A DNA stretch of 64,000 nt from Tepiditoga spiralis (lineage in GTDB: Bacteria > Thermotogota > Thermotogae > Petrotogales > Petrotogaceae): assembly GCF_014701195.1 (NCBI RefSeq), contig NZ_AP018712.1, positions 576,501-640,500 of the forward strand. Direction: 5' to 3'. The notes under the pieces are model-generated. The model searched no databases. It saw only the letters and a program-made list of their open reading frames with translations, and had not been told where the DNA came from. The first letter of the stretch is position 1, and the number at the start of each line of letters is the position of its first letter. Positions 55,232 through 64,000 of the stretch are shown here, in pieces. The position numbers and the translations under genes were made by a program.

Positions 55232-56763
55232 ATCTTTTCTATTTTGTATTCGTCTATGTTTCTTTTTTCTGAGTTTATGTTTATTCCTATTATGTACACT
55301 TCTTTCCCTTTGTACTTTTCATAGTACTTCATTTCTTTTATTTGATTTAAGGCTTTTTCTGCACTCTTATCTATCTTTATTTCCATTATGTATATGTCGT
55401 CTTCTTCTATTACTATATCGCTTCTTCCTAAGTTCGTTAATTCTTCTGCTGTTACGTTTAGTCCTGCTGATGCTAGTATTGTGTATATCAATGAATGATA
55501 GTAACTTTCTTCTTTTTTGTGCAAGTTGTATGGTATTGCACTTATTATTCTTTTTATTTCTTTTATTATTCCTTCTATGTCTTTTTCTTTTATTGCTTTC
55601 CATATCGTTTTGTTTATTTCTTTTATTTTTCCTCTTTCAAGTTCATAATTTGCTTCTAATATCATCTTTGAAAAGCTGTTCTTTACTTCTATGTTTGGAT
55701 AGTCTAATAGATATTCATATTCCATTCCATATTTTTCTTTTCCTTTAAAGGTTAAGTATCCTGCTTGTGTAAAGAATATGCTTGCATTTGCTTCTTCTAT
55801 TTCTCGGGTTGAAAAATCGAGTTTGCTCACCGGATACTTCACTAAGTCTTCGTATCTTATCTTCTTCCCTTTTATGTATTCATACAAGAATGATGGTGAT
55901 CCACTTTCAAACCAATAGTTTTCAAATTCTCTTTTTTTAAAAAATTGTAGTATTGAAAATGGATTGTATACAGAATTCTCTCCATCAAATGAAAATCCAT
56001 TGTAGTACATCTTTAAGTTTTTTAATAATTCTTTCTCTTCCATATTCATTTCAATTGCTGTTTCTTTTATGTGCTCTTTAAAGTTACTTTCTAACTCTTC
56101 TTGTGTATATCCCAACATCTGCGCATATGCTTTATCCAATGATATATCGTTTAAGTTGTTCAATGCAGAAAATACTCCTGTTTTTGTGAACTTTGTTATT
56201 CCTGTCATGAATACAAACTTTATGTATTCATCTTTTGATTTTATGCTCACATAAAAGTCTCTCAATATTTCTCTATACTTTTCTGCTTTTTCTTTGTTGT
56301 TTATATTGTCTAATATTGGTTTTTCATATTCATCTACTAATATTACTACTCTTTCTTTTTGGGATAGTTTTATTATTAGTTCATTGAATGCAAACTTATA
56401 GTCTGTTTCTGTTATTTCTATTCCATTCCTATTTCCTTCTAATTTTATTATCTTTGTTAGACTTTCTTTCATTCTTTCCACATTATCTGTTGCTACATCT
56501 AAAAGGTTTATCCTTATTACTGGATACTCTTTGAACTCCCATTTGTCGTATATGTATGTTCCTTTAAATAAGTCTTTTTCTCCTTTAAATAGATAGTACA
56601 GTGTTGATATCGTTAAACTCTTTCCAAATCTTCTTGGTCGAGATAAAAAAATAGGTGCTTCTGAACTTATTAAATCTAATATATACTTTGTTTTATCTAT
56701 ATATGTATAATTTCCTTCTTTTATTTTTTTATAGTCTTGTACTCCTATTGGTAGTTTTTTCAT
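55228..56763 (-). CDS. AAA-ATPase-like protein with PD-(D/E)XK nuclease domain, divergent member
   Basis: 511 residues, same architecture as the three other copies but clearly different in sequence and shorter. P-loop SRPRRFGKSLT, Walker B VVILVDEYEKPI, TGITKFTKTGVFS, YNGFSFDGENSVYNPFS, and nuclease LGRSDIVIEEDD..IMEIKIDK. ATG 56763 after GAGGTGA. An extended -10 (TGATATAAT on the minus strand, near 56784-56791) lies upstream and diverges from the polA promoter. Role unknown. Confidence 0.9.
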   Translation of the reverse strand: MKKLPIGVQDYKKIKEGNYTYIDKTKYILDLISSEAPIFLSRPRRFGKSLTISTLYYLFKGEKDLFKGTYIYDKWEFKEYPVIRINLLDVATDNVERMKESLTKIIKLEGNRNGIEITETDYKFAFNELIIKLSQKERVVILVDEYEKPILDNINNKEKAEKYREILRDFYVSIKSKDEYIKFVFMTGITKFTKTGVFSALNNLNDISLDKAYAQMLGYTQEELESNFKEHIKETAIEMNMEEKELLKNLKMYYNGFSFDGENSVYNPFSILQFFKKREFENYWFESGSPSFLYEYIKGKKIRYEDLVKYPVSKLDFSTREIEEANASIFFTQAGYLTFKGKEKYGMEYEYLLDYPNIEVKNSFSKMILEANYELERGKIKEINKTIWKAIKEKDIEGIIKEIKRIISAIPYNLHKKEESYYHSLIYTILASAGLNVTAEELTNLGRSDIVIEEDDIYIMEIKIDKSAEKALNQIKEMKYYEKYKGKEVYIIGININSEKRNIDEYKIEKI

Positions 56764-56825
56764 CTTTATCACCTCTAATTTTTATTATATCATAGTTTCT
56801 ATTAATTATTAATGGTTTACTACTA

Positions 56826-56834
56826 TGGTATAAT
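56826..56834 (+). promoter_or_regulatory. Extended -10 of polA
   Basis: TGGTATAAT with TATAAT at 56829-56834, 30 bases before the ATG; no clear -35. Confidence 0.55.
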
Positions 56835-56864
56835 AGATAAAAAGATAAAATTGGAGGAAAAAAT

Positions 56865-59531
56865 ATGGGCGACTTATATTTAATAGATGGAACAGGTATA
56901 GCATATAGAGCATTTTTTGCACTTGATACATGGTTAAAAAATTCAAAAGGGTTAACAACTAATGCAATACTTGGAACATCAAGAATGATGCTAAAACTTT
57001 TAAATGATTTTATTAGAAAAGATGAGGATTCTATTTTATTTGTAATGGATAAAAAGACAAAAACTTATAGAAATGAACTCTTAGAATCTTACAAAGCCAA
57101 TAGACCAAAAGCTCCTGATGAATTTATAGAACAAATCCCATATATTTTAAATATGGTTGAATATATGGGGATAAATGTTACTTCTGCTGATGGTTATGAA
57201 GCTGATGATATTATTGCAACAGCAGCTGTTAAATATAAAGATTTATATGACAATATTTATATAGTAACTTCTGATAAAGATATGATGCAATTAATAAAAG
57301 AAAATATCTTTATCTTAAGACCAGAAAAAGGAATAACAGATATTGTCATGTATGAAGAAAATAGAGTTAAAGAAAAAATGGGAGTTCCACCAAAAAAAAT
57401 AATAGATCTTTTATCCTTAATGGGAGATTCTGCTGATAATATACCTGGAGTTAAAGGAATAGGTATAAAAACAGCACAAAAGTTATTGAATGTTTATAAT
57501 GATATAGAAGATATTTATGAACATATAGAAGAGTTAAAGGGTGCTATTAAGACTAAATTAATAGCTGGAAAAGATATGGCTTATTTGAGTAAAAGATTGG
57601 TTAGACTTCAATACGATGCTCCTTTAAACTATGAAAAAAAAGATTTAATTTATACAGGCTTTACCGATAAATTTCAGGATTATTTAAAAGAACTTGAATT
57701 TAAAAGAATAATCAAAGAACTTGGATTTGAAAATGAAGAAAAAATTGAGTCTCAAGAAAATGATTATTCAAAAAAGGTTGAATATGAACTTTTTGCTTCT
57801 GAAAATGTAAAAGACCTATATAAAAAAATAGAAAAATCTTCTAAAATATCTTTTGATTTAGAAACAACTTCTTTAATACCAAACAAAGCAAAAGTTTTAG
57901 GAGTTGCTCTTTCACCTGAACCATTTGTTGGATATTATTTAGACCTTTCAAATGAAACTGAAGAAAAGAAAAAAGAAATTCTAACTGAACTATCAAATTT
58001 AATAATAAAAAAAGATATAATAGGGCAAAATATAAAGTATGATATTTCTGTTTTAAAAAACTATGATATAAATATTGAAAATATCTATTTTGATACCATG
58101 ATTGGGGCATTTTTAATAAGCCCAGATAGTAGAAGATTCAATATGGATGATCTTGCTGAAAAGTATTTAAACTATAAAACTACAAAGTACAAAGAAGTTA
58201 TGAGTGGAACTTTATTTTCAAAAACATTAAAGGACGTAAATATAGAATCAGTAAAAGACTATGCTAGTGAAGATGCAGATATTACTCACAGACTTTATAA
58301 GGTAATATACCCTAAAGTTAATGCTTCAAAATTAGATAGAATTTTGAATGAAGTTGAATTACCATTAATACCTGTTCTTGCTGAAATGGAAACAAATGGA
58401 GTATACTTTGACACAAAGTATTTGAAGCAACTTGAAGGAGAATTTTCTAAAAAAGTAAATCAGTTGATGATTGATATGGAAAATCTTGCTGGTTATCCTT
58501 TCAATCCAAACTCTCCTAAACAAGTTGGAGAACTTTTATATAAAAAAATTGGATTGAAAGGAAAAAAGAAAACTAAAACTGGATCTTATTCGACCGATGC
58601 AGAATCACTTGAATATTTAAAAGGTCAACATCCAATAATAGAAAAAATATTAGAAAATAGAAAGTATCAAAAATTATTATCAACTTATGTAATTGCAATT
58701 CCAAAGATGGTCAATGAAAAAACTGGAAGAGTACACACATCTTTTAATCAAACTGGTACTTCTACTGGTAGACTTTCAAGTAGCGATCCAAACCTACAAA
58801 ACTTACCAATAAGAGAAGAAGAAGGCGGAAGAATAAGAAAAGCTGTAAAACCTCAAAGTGAAGATGGAATACTTTTGAGTGCAGATTATTCTCAAATAGA
58901 ACTCAGAGTTTTAGCTCATATTTCAAAAGACGAAACACTAATAAATGCTTACAAACATGGAAAAGATATTCATACAATAACTGCTTCAAAAATCTTTGGA
59001 ATTTCAGAAGAAGAAGTAGATTCACATGCAAGAAGAGTTGGAAAAACTGTTAACTTTTCTATTGTTTATGGTGTTTCTGGATATGGCCTTGCTCAAAGGG
59101 TTGGAATAGGGGTTGCTCAAGCTCAAACATTTATAAACAAATATTTTGAATTATATAAAGGTGTTGGAAGTTATCAAAAGAGTATTCTTGAATTTGCTAA
59201 AAATAATGGTTATGTTGAAACATTAATGGGAAGAAAAAGATTTATAAAAAATATTAGAGCAAATAAAAATGAAATAGAAAGAATGGCTATAAATTCACCA
59301 ATACAAGGTACAGCAGCAGATATAATGAAACTTGCAATGATAAAACTGTATAAAAATTTACCAAGTTATGCAAAAATGATACTACAAGTACATGATGAAA
59401 TTGTAATTGAACTACCTAAAAGTAAACTTGAAGAAGTAAAACCAATACTAAAAGATTGTATGGAAAATGCCTTTAAACTTGATGTACCGCTTGAAATTGA
59501 TATGAAATATGGAGATTATTGGATGAAGTAG
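56865..59531 (+). CDS. polA: DNA polymerase I
   Basis: 888 residues with all three domains. 5' nuclease domain 1-290: YLIDGTGIAYRAFFAL, GYEADDIIATAA, TSDKDMMQL, GDSADNIPGVKGIG. The 3'-5' exonuclease keeps its acidic residues: FDLETTSLIP, IGQNIKYDISVL, and YASEDADITHRL. Polymerase motif A LLSADYSQIELRVLAHIS, motif B ARRVGKTVNFSIVYG and motif C LQVHDEIVIEL. It acts in repair and Okazaki-fragment maturation. GGAGG before the ATG. Probably proofreading-competent. Confidence 0.97.
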   Translation: MGDLYLIDGTGIAYRAFFALDTWLKNSKGLTTNAILGTSRMMLKLLNDFIRKDEDSILFVMDKKTKTYRNELLESYKANRPKAPDEFIEQIPYILNMVEYMGINVTSADGYEADDIIATAAVKYKDLYDNIYIVTSDKDMMQLIKENIFILRPEKGITDIVMYEENRVKEKMGVPPKKIIDLLSLMGDSADNIPGVKGIGIKTAQKLLNVYNDIEDIYEHIEELKGAIKTKLIAGKDMAYLSKRLVRLQYDAPLNYEKKDLIYTGFTDKFQDYLKELEFKRIIKELGFENEEKIESQENDYSKKVEYELFASENVKDLYKKIEKSSKISFDLETTSLIPNKAKVLGVALSPEPFVGYYLDLSNETEEKKKEILTELSNLIIKKDIIGQNIKYDISVLKNYDINIENIYFDTMIGAFLISPDSRRFNMDDLAEKYLNYKTTKYKEVMSGTLFSKTLKDVNIESVKDYASEDADITHRLYKVIYPKVNASKLDRILNEVELPLIPVLAEMETNGVYFDTKYLKQLEGEFSKKVNQLMIDMENLAGYPFNPNSPKQVGELLYKKIGLKGKKKTKTGSYSTDAESLEYLKGQHPIIEKILENRKYQKLLSTYVIAIPKMVNEKTGRVHTSFNQTGTSTGRLSSSDPNLQNLPIREEEGGRIRKAVKPQSEDGILLSADYSQIELRVLAHISKDETLINAYKHGKDIHTITASKIFGISEEEVDSHARRVGKTVNFSIVYGVSGYGLAQRVGIGVAQAQTFINKYFELYKGVGSYQKSILEFAKNNGYVETLMGRKRFIKNIRANKNEIERMAINSPIQGTAADIMKLAMIKLYKNLPSYAKMILQVHDEIVIELPKSKLEEVKPILKDCMENAFKLDVPLEIDMKYGDYWMK

Positions 59532-59539
59532 GTGATTTT

Positions 59540-60184
59540 ATGAATTATATAGATATAATAATTAGAATAATAACAGCATCTTTTGCTGGTAGTGCAATTG
59601 GTTACAATAGAGAAAAAATAAATAGACCTGCTGGAATCAGAACACACGCTCTTCTAGCTCTAGGATCAGCAATCTTAACTATACTTTCTATGGATATTTT
59701 TTATGACCCTTTAACTAAAGCTGGTGATCCTGGAAGAATAGCTGCACAAGTAGTTTCAGGTATAGGATTTCTTGGAGCCGGTACTATATTAAAAAATGGA
59801 AATAAGGTAAAAGGACTGACCACAGCTGCAACTTTATGGGTATCAGCTTCAATTGGTATTACCTTTGGTAGTGGTTCTTATTTTATTGGCAGTGTAGCCT
59901 TAATTATAACTTTAATAGTTCTTTCTTTTAATAAAATTTCAAAACATTTGACTGACGAAGTTACAATTGAAATTGTTTTAAAAGAAAACAAATCTCATAA
60001 AAAAATTTTAGAAAAAATATCAGAAACAAATTTTAATTTAGTAAATGCCGATCTCTCTCAAAAAGATGAAGGACGTTTATACTTTACTTTTAAAAACATT
60101 GATGAAAAAAATATCTCTGATATACAAAAAAAACTTTTACTTTTAGATTCAATTGAAAGTTTAGGTATATTGGATAATAATTAA
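59540..60184 (+). CDS. MgtC/SapB family membrane protein
   Basis: 214 residues from the ATG at 59540, which follows AGGTGA at the end of polA. The MgtC N-terminal domain has four to five membrane helices with FAGSAIGYNREKINRPAGIRTHALLALGSA, IAAQVVSGIGFLGAGTI and VKGLTTAATLWVSASIGI. A cytoplasmic ACT-like C-terminal domain follows (VTIEIVLKENKSHKKIL). Members are linked to Mg homeostasis and stress survival; the exact function here is unknown. Confidence 0.93.
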   Translation: MNYIDIIIRIITASFAGSAIGYNREKINRPAGIRTHALLALGSAILTILSMDIFYDPLTKAGDPGRIAAQVVSGIGFLGAGTILKNGNKVKGLTTAATLWVSASIGITFGSGSYFIGSVALIITLIVLSFNKISKHLTDEVTIEIVLKENKSHKKILEKISETNFNLVNADLSQKDEGRLYFTFKNIDEKNISDIQKKLLLLDSIESLGILDNN

Positions 60185-60213
60185 AAAGGTGAGATATTAA
60201 TCTCACCTTTTTA
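60183..60213. terminator. Bidirectional terminator between mgtC-like and thiolase genes
   Basis: AAAAAGGTGAGAT-ATTA-ATCTCACCTTTTT, symmetric hairpin between convergent genes. Confidence 0.92.
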
Positions 60214-60214
60214 A

Positions 60215-61417
60215 TTATTTAACATTTTTAATAACAATAGCAGTTCCCATACCTCCACCAATACACAATGATGCCAATCCTATATTTAAATTTCTCTTTT
60301 TCATTTCATGTATCAATGTTACTGTTATTCTGTTTCCTGATGCTCCTATTGGATGCCCTATTGCTATTGCTCCTCCATTTACATTTGTTCTTTCAGTAAA
60401 CCATTCTTTTGTTAAGTTATACTTTTCTGTAAGTGCCTTTATATTTGCCAATGATTGTGCTGCAAAGGCTTCATTTAATTCTAATAATTCCATATCTTTT
60501 AATTCATATTCTGTATATTTTTCAAAGAGATTACTTATTGCTGCAACTGGTCCCATTCCCATGTATGCTGGATCTACTCCTCCTTGATCGTATGCCACTA
60601 TTTCTGCTATTGGTTTTAAGTTATATTTTTTTACTGCTTCTTCTGATGCTAATAGCATTGCACTTGCCCCATCATTTATTCCTGATGAGTTCCCTGCTGT
60701 TACTGTTCCATCTTTTTTGAATGCTGGTCTCAATTTTGCTAGTTTTTCTACTGTTGTTCCAAATCTTGGATATTCATCTGTATCTACTGTTACTGTTCCT
60801 TTTCTTGTTTTTATTTCTACTGGTATTATTTCATCTTTAAACTTCCCTGCTTTTATTGCTTCTTCTGCTCTATTTTGACTCATTGCTGATAGTTCATCCA
60901 TTTCTTCTCTTGTTATTCCATACTTTTCTACTAAGTTTTCTGCTGTTACTCCCATATGATAGTCGTTGAATACATCCCAAAGTCCTTCTCGTATCATATG
61001 ATCCGTTACTTTCATATCTCCAAACTTACTTCCAAATCTTGATTTTGAAGGTAAGTTGTATGGTGCATTTGACATGCTTTCCATTCCTGCCGCTACTACC
61101 AAGTCTGCTCCTAATTTTATTTCATTTGCTGCAAGCATTATTGCCTTCATTCCACTTCCACATATCATGTTTATTGTGTATGCTGGCACTTCTACTGGTA
61201 TACCTGCTTTTATCGATGCTTGTCTTGCTGGTCCCATCCCTTGTCCTGCTTGTAATACATTTCCTACTACTACTTGATTTATATTTTTTGGATCAACATC
61301 TTTTATCACTTCTTTTATTGCTATTGCTCCTAACTCCGATGCTGTTAAGTCTTTTAATGCTCCTCCAAAACTTCCTACTGCTGTTCTTTTTGCTTCTACT
61401 ATATATATTTTTCTCAT
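60215..61417 (-). CDS. Acetyl-CoA acetyltransferase (thiolase)
   Basis: 400 residues, the usual length. Converts two acetyl-CoA to acetoacetyl-CoA and back. The nucleophilic Cys86 lies in NMICGSGMKAI, His355 in AIGHPIGASG and the acid/base Cys385 in ASLCIGGGMG. In lysine fermentation, acetoacetyl-CoA is the product to be cleaved, so thiolysis to acetyl-CoA fits the operon. AAAGGAGG precedes the ATG. Last gene of the kam operon. Confidence 0.95.
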   Translation of the reverse strand: MRKIYIVEAKRTAVGSFGGALKDLTASELGAIAIKEVIKDVDPKNINQVVVGNVLQAGQGMGPARQASIKAGIPVEVPAYTINMICGSGMKAIMLAANEIKLGADLVVAAGMESMSNAPYNLPSKSRFGSKFGDMKVTDHMIREGLWDVFNDYHMGVTAENLVEKYGITREEMDELSAMSQNRAEEAIKAGKFKDEIIPVEIKTRKGTVTVDTDEYPRFGTTVEKLAKLRPAFKKDGTVTAGNSSGINDGASAMLLASEEAVKKYNLKPIAEIVAYDQGGVDPAYMGMGPVAAISNLFEKYTEYELKDMELLELNEAFAAQSLANIKALTEKYNLTKEWFTERTNVNGGAIAIGHPIGASGNRITVTLIHEMKKRNLNIGLASLCIGGGMGTAIVIKNVK

Positions 61418-61487
61418 TGTTTTTTCCTCCTTTGAATATTTTCTTTTTATTCAAGTGAAATCAATCTCAATATCACAAACTATCCAA

Positions 61488-61516
61488 AATACTTCCGAGA
61501 AAATCCCGGAAGTTTA
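61488..61516 (-). terminator. Weak hairpin between the SDR and thiolase genes
   Basis: ACTTCCG and CGGAAGT (61491-61497 and 61507-61513) can pair with a 9-nt loop just behind the SDR stop codon. No T-run follows on the minus strand, so it may be an attenuator or mRNA-processing/stability element. Confidence 0.4.
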
Positions 61517-62245
61517 TTATATTACAAGTCCTCCATCTACACCAAGAATTTGACCATTTACATACGACGATTCATCGCTTGCAAGGAAAAGCGCAGCATT
61601 TGCTATATCTTCAACTTCTCCCATCCTTTTAAGAGGTACTTTTTCAGCTATTGAATTTAATATTTTTTCAGGCATAGCTTCTGTCATAGGTGTTTTTATA
61701 AAACCTGGAGCAATTGCATTTGACCTTACTTGAGCACCTTTTCTTGAAAATTCCTTTGCCCATGTCTTTGTCATTGATATTACTCCACCTTTTGTTGCTG
61801 CATAGTTCGTTTGCCCTATATTTCCAAATACACCAACTATTGATGAAGTAGATATTATACTGCCTTTTCCTTTTTTTATCATTATAGGAGCTATGAATTG
61901 AGTCATGTTGAATACACCTTTTAAATTAACATTTATAACTGCATCCCATGCTTCTTCACTCATTCTTTGAATTAATGCATCTTTTGTTATTCCTGCATTG
62001 TTTACTAAAACATCTATTTTTTCAAATTCTTCTACAACTTTATCTACAAATTCTTTTATTGCATCTCTATCCGTAACATCTAATTTTACACTTCTTATAT
62101 TTTCTACCTTATTTAATTCTTCATTTATATTCATATCACAAGCAAAAACCATTTTTGCACCTTCTTGCGCAAACTTTCTTACTATACCTTCACCAATTCC
62201 TCTTGCTCCACCTGTTACGACACAAATTTTATCTTCCATTCTCAT
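61517..62245 (-). CDS. Short-chain dehydrogenase/reductase, FabG/acetoacetyl-CoA reductase-like
   Basis: 242 residues. NAD(P)-binding TGGARGIG at residues 11-18, NNAG at 82-85, catalytic Ser135, Tyr148 and Lys152 in TNYAATKGG, and a C-terminal NGQILGVDGG. The usual reaction is reduction of a 3-oxoacyl thioester. Between lysine aminomutase and thiolase genes, reduction of acetoacetyl-CoA is more likely than fatty-acid synthesis, but this is inference. The ATG overlaps the kamE stop; ATG 62239 is an alternative. Confidence 0.88.
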   Translation of the reverse strand: MRMEDKICVVTGGARGIGEGIVRKFAQEGAKMVFACDMNINEELNKVENIRSVKLDVTDRDAIKEFVDKVVEEFEKIDVLVNNAGITKDALIQRMSEEAWDAVINVNLKGVFNMTQFIAPIMIKKGKGSIISTSSIVGVFGNIGQTNYAATKGGVISMTKTWAKEFSRKGAQVRSNAIAPGFIKTPMTEAMPEKILNSIAEKVPLKRMGEVEDIANAALFLASDESSYVNGQILGVDGGLVI

Positions 62246-63042
62246 TTTTCATTTCCCCCTTCTATTCTTCTAACCATTTCTTGTGCAACATAAGATGCAA
62301 CATCATCAGCATAAGAATTTGGTCCAAATCCAGCATCATATCCAAGTTCTTTTACCAATTCATGAGAAATTCTTGGTCCACCTGCAATTAATATTACCTT
62401 ATCTCTTATTCCTTCTGCTTCTAAAATTTCTACAAGTTCAGTTAAATTTTTTATATGTATATCTTTTTGTGTTACTGTTTGAGAAACTAATAATACATCT
62501 GCATTCATTTCTATTGCCTTTGCTACAAAGTCTTCATTTAAAACTTGACTTCCCATATTTAATGTTTCGAACATTTTATATCTTTCAAGTCCATAATGAC
62601 CCGCAAAACCCTTCATATTCATTATTGCATCTATTCCAACAGTATGTGCATCTGTTCCTGTACTTGCACCTATTATAACTATTTTTCTTCCTATATGTTC
62701 TTTTATATATTCGTCTGTTTCTTTCATACTCCAAGTTGTAGATTCTACTTTTGGTACATGAATTGTTGTATAGTCTACTGTATGAGTACAGCTTCCATAA
62801 CATACAAAGTATGTAAAACCTTTAGTCAATTCTTTAGAATACACAACTTGTGGATTTTCAAACCCCATTTTTTTCATTAATTGCTTTGCTGCTTCTGATG
62901 CTTCATCTCCATAGGGTACTGGAAGCGTAAAACTCAATTGTGTCTTACCATCATTCATTGTATCTCCATATGGTTTTATAGCTTTTAAATTCAATGTTTT
63001 ATCAAAGTCTTTACTACTCATAGAATATAATCCACCGCTCAT
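62242..63042 (-). CDS. kamE: Lysine 5,6-aminomutase beta subunit (adenosylcobalamin- and PLP-binding)
   Basis: 266 residues. With KamD it moves the terminal amino group of beta-lysine or D-lysine in clostridial-type lysine fermentation. The base-off cobalamin motif is D131-A-H133-T-V-G136, with His133 as Co ligand, and Lys144 in MNMKGFAGHYG is the PLP-binding lysine; both positions agree with those known for the clostridial enzyme. The Rossmann B12 domain ends with LIAGGPRISHELVKELGYDAGFGPNSYADDVA. It overlaps the kamD stop by four bases. Confidence 0.95.
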   Translation of the reverse strand: MSGGLYSMSSKDFDKTLNLKAIKPYGDTMNDGKTQLSFTLPVPYGDEASEAAKQLMKKMGFENPQVVYSKELTKGFTYFVCYGSCTHTVDYTTIHVPKVESTTWSMKETDEYIKEHIGRKIVIIGASTGTDAHTVGIDAIMNMKGFAGHYGLERYKMFETLNMGSQVLNEDFVAKAIEMNADVLLVSQTVTQKDIHIKNLTELVEILEAEGIRDKVILIAGGPRISHELVKELGYDAGFGPNSYADDVASYVAQEMVRRIEGGNEK

Positions 63043-64000
63043 GGTCTTTCACCTTCTAACATCTTTTTTATAAATGGATTAAAATAATTGTTACCTTTTT
63101 CCACAACTCCATTTAAACCTTTTCCACCATCAATAGGTCTTTTTATAGCTGCAAAGGTCCCTTTTTCAAGTGATTTAAATAGACCATCTTCTACCATTTT
63201 TTCAAGCAATTCTGTAGCATCATTTAAAACCTTTTGTGCTCTTTGTTGAATTATTCCATCTTTTTTAAATTCAACTTCACTTCCTAAATCTTTCATATTA
63301 TTGAATATATACTTTGCATTTTCAATAGATAAATATCTATCAGACATAAATGGTGTATGTAAAGCTTCTGTCAACATACCAAGAAGTTGTATTCCTTGTC
63401 CAGTCCATATTGATACTTCATTGAATAGTGCATCTTGTACATGACCTCTAAATATATTTCCTGTCATGAACTTTGTTGGTGGCATATATTTCAATGGAGC
63501 CTTTGGAAAGATTTCTCTCAACATTTGTGCTTGAGCTAATTCATATAAAAATCCATTTGTTAATTCTGGATTCATTTCAAATGCATGTCCCAATCCCATT
63601 TGTTCTTCAGGTATTCCTGCCATCAATGCAAGTTGTTCATTTATAAAATCTGATGCAAGAACTGTATGAGCTTCTTCAACAGCATCTGCTGTTGTTAAGT
63701 AATTATCTTCTCCCGTGTTTATTATTACTCCTGCAAATCCATTTATTACTCTTGAAAAAAACTGATCAACAAGAGTTCTCTTCATGTTTATATCTCTAAA
63801 CAATATTCCATAAAGAGCATCATTGAGCATTACATCAAGTCTTTCAAATGCACCCATAGCTGCTATTTCTGGCATACACAATCCAGAACAATAATTACAA
63901 AGTCTTATGTATCTACCAACTTCTTCTCCAACTTCGTCGAGTGCTTCTCTCATTATTTTAAAATTTGCTTGTGTTGCCATTGTTCCTCCAAAACCTTCTG
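63039..64000 (-). CDS. kamD: Lysine 5,6-aminomutase alpha subunit (5' end outside window)
   Basis: 320 codons are visible of about 515 expected. The frame stays open to the window edge (EGFGGT before the ATG at 63980), so that ATG is internal. Family sequence: GTMATQANFKIMREALDEVGEEVGRY, RLCNYCSGLCMPEIA, INTGEDNYLTTADAVEEAHTV and PPTKFMTGNIFRGHVQDALFN. It forms the TIM-barrel catalytic subunit that holds the cobalamin and PLP delivered by KamE. First visible gene of the operon; other lysine-fermentation genes may lie beyond the edge. Confidence 0.95.
   Translation of the reverse strand, partial: EGFGGTMATQANFKIMREALDEVGEEVGRYIRLCNYCSGLCMPEIAAMGAFERLDVMLNDALYGILFRDINMKRTLVDQFFSRVINGFAGVIINTGEDNYLTTADAVEEAHTVLASDFINEQLALMAGIPEEQMGLGHAFEMNPELTNGFLYELAQAQMLREIFPKAPLKYMPPTKFMTGNIFRGHVQDALFNEVSIWTGQGIQLLGMLTEALHTPFMSDRYLSIENAKYIFNNMKDLGSEVEFKKDGIIQQRAQKVLNDATELLEKMVEDGLFKSLEKGTFAAIKRPIDGGKGLNGVVEKGNNYFNPFIKKMLEGERP

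Overview
The window is very AT-rich (by eye roughly 27% GC). Shine-Dalgarno sequences are strong (AGGAGG, GGTGA), TTG and GTG starts are frequent, and extended -10 promoters (TGNTATAAT) are common. Gene content points to a low-GC fermentative anaerobe. A TM0106-type RecB-like nuclease, split glyQ/glyS, a TM1802-type Cas8b and a lysine 5,6-aminomutase operon best suggest Thermotogota (an Oceanotoga/Marinitoga-like member). Fusobacteriota or Clostridia are less likely alternatives. This placement is inference; there is no rRNA in the window.

Layout. 1-5394: end of a peptidoglycan/division (dcw) operon, mraY(partial)-murD-ftsW-murG-murC. 5422-7025: an intact IS256-family element (called IS-A here) sitting in the murC terminator and the stop codon of an AAA-ATPase/PD-(D/E)XK gene. 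8998-9237: three tRNAs (Glu, Val, Phe). 9266-10824: an acetyltransferase and an unknown protein. 11317-24877: a long plus-strand run with a minimal type IV pilus/type II secretion cluster (platform protein, pseudopilin, PilN- and PilP-like proteins, secretin), a MEMO protein, Asp23, a DAK/FakA-like protein, glyQS, a paralogue of the unknown protein, a RecB/RNase H-like nuclease and era. 25164-30277: peroxiredoxin, chemoreceptor, Nudix hydrolase and a second AAA-ATPase copy.

30390-45315 is a CRISPR-Cas locus remodelled by transposons. A type I-B interference operon on the minus strand (cas6-cas8b-cas7-cas5-cas3-cas4) faces away from a 23-repeat array at 43508-45315. Downstream of cas3, cas4 is cut after 80 codons by an IS21-family element whose far end lies inside a repeat of a second small array (30390-30694). 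The rest of cas4 and the expected cas1-cas2 are absent between them. The IS21 element contains a copy of IS-A, which in turn contains a second IS256-family element (IS-C): a three-deep nest dated by exact 8-bp target duplications. Both arrays mix 30-bp repeats with extended 63-64-bp repeats that carry a 33-34-nt insert. That insert folds into a hairpin whose stem shows compensatory changes between copies. This is the most unusual signal in the window.

45355-53177: a HEPN-motif gene directly behind the array, a third AAA-ATPase copy, a DUF554 membrane protein, PepD, and a three-gene GlpA-like oxidoreductase operon. 53266-55087: a truncated gene, a second identical IS-C copy, and relics of diverged IS-A and IS21 ends. 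55228-64000: a fourth, divergent AAA-ATPase, polA, mgtC, and a minus-strand operon kamD(partial)-kamE-SDR-thiolase consistent with lysine fermentation joined to acetoacetyl-CoA metabolism.
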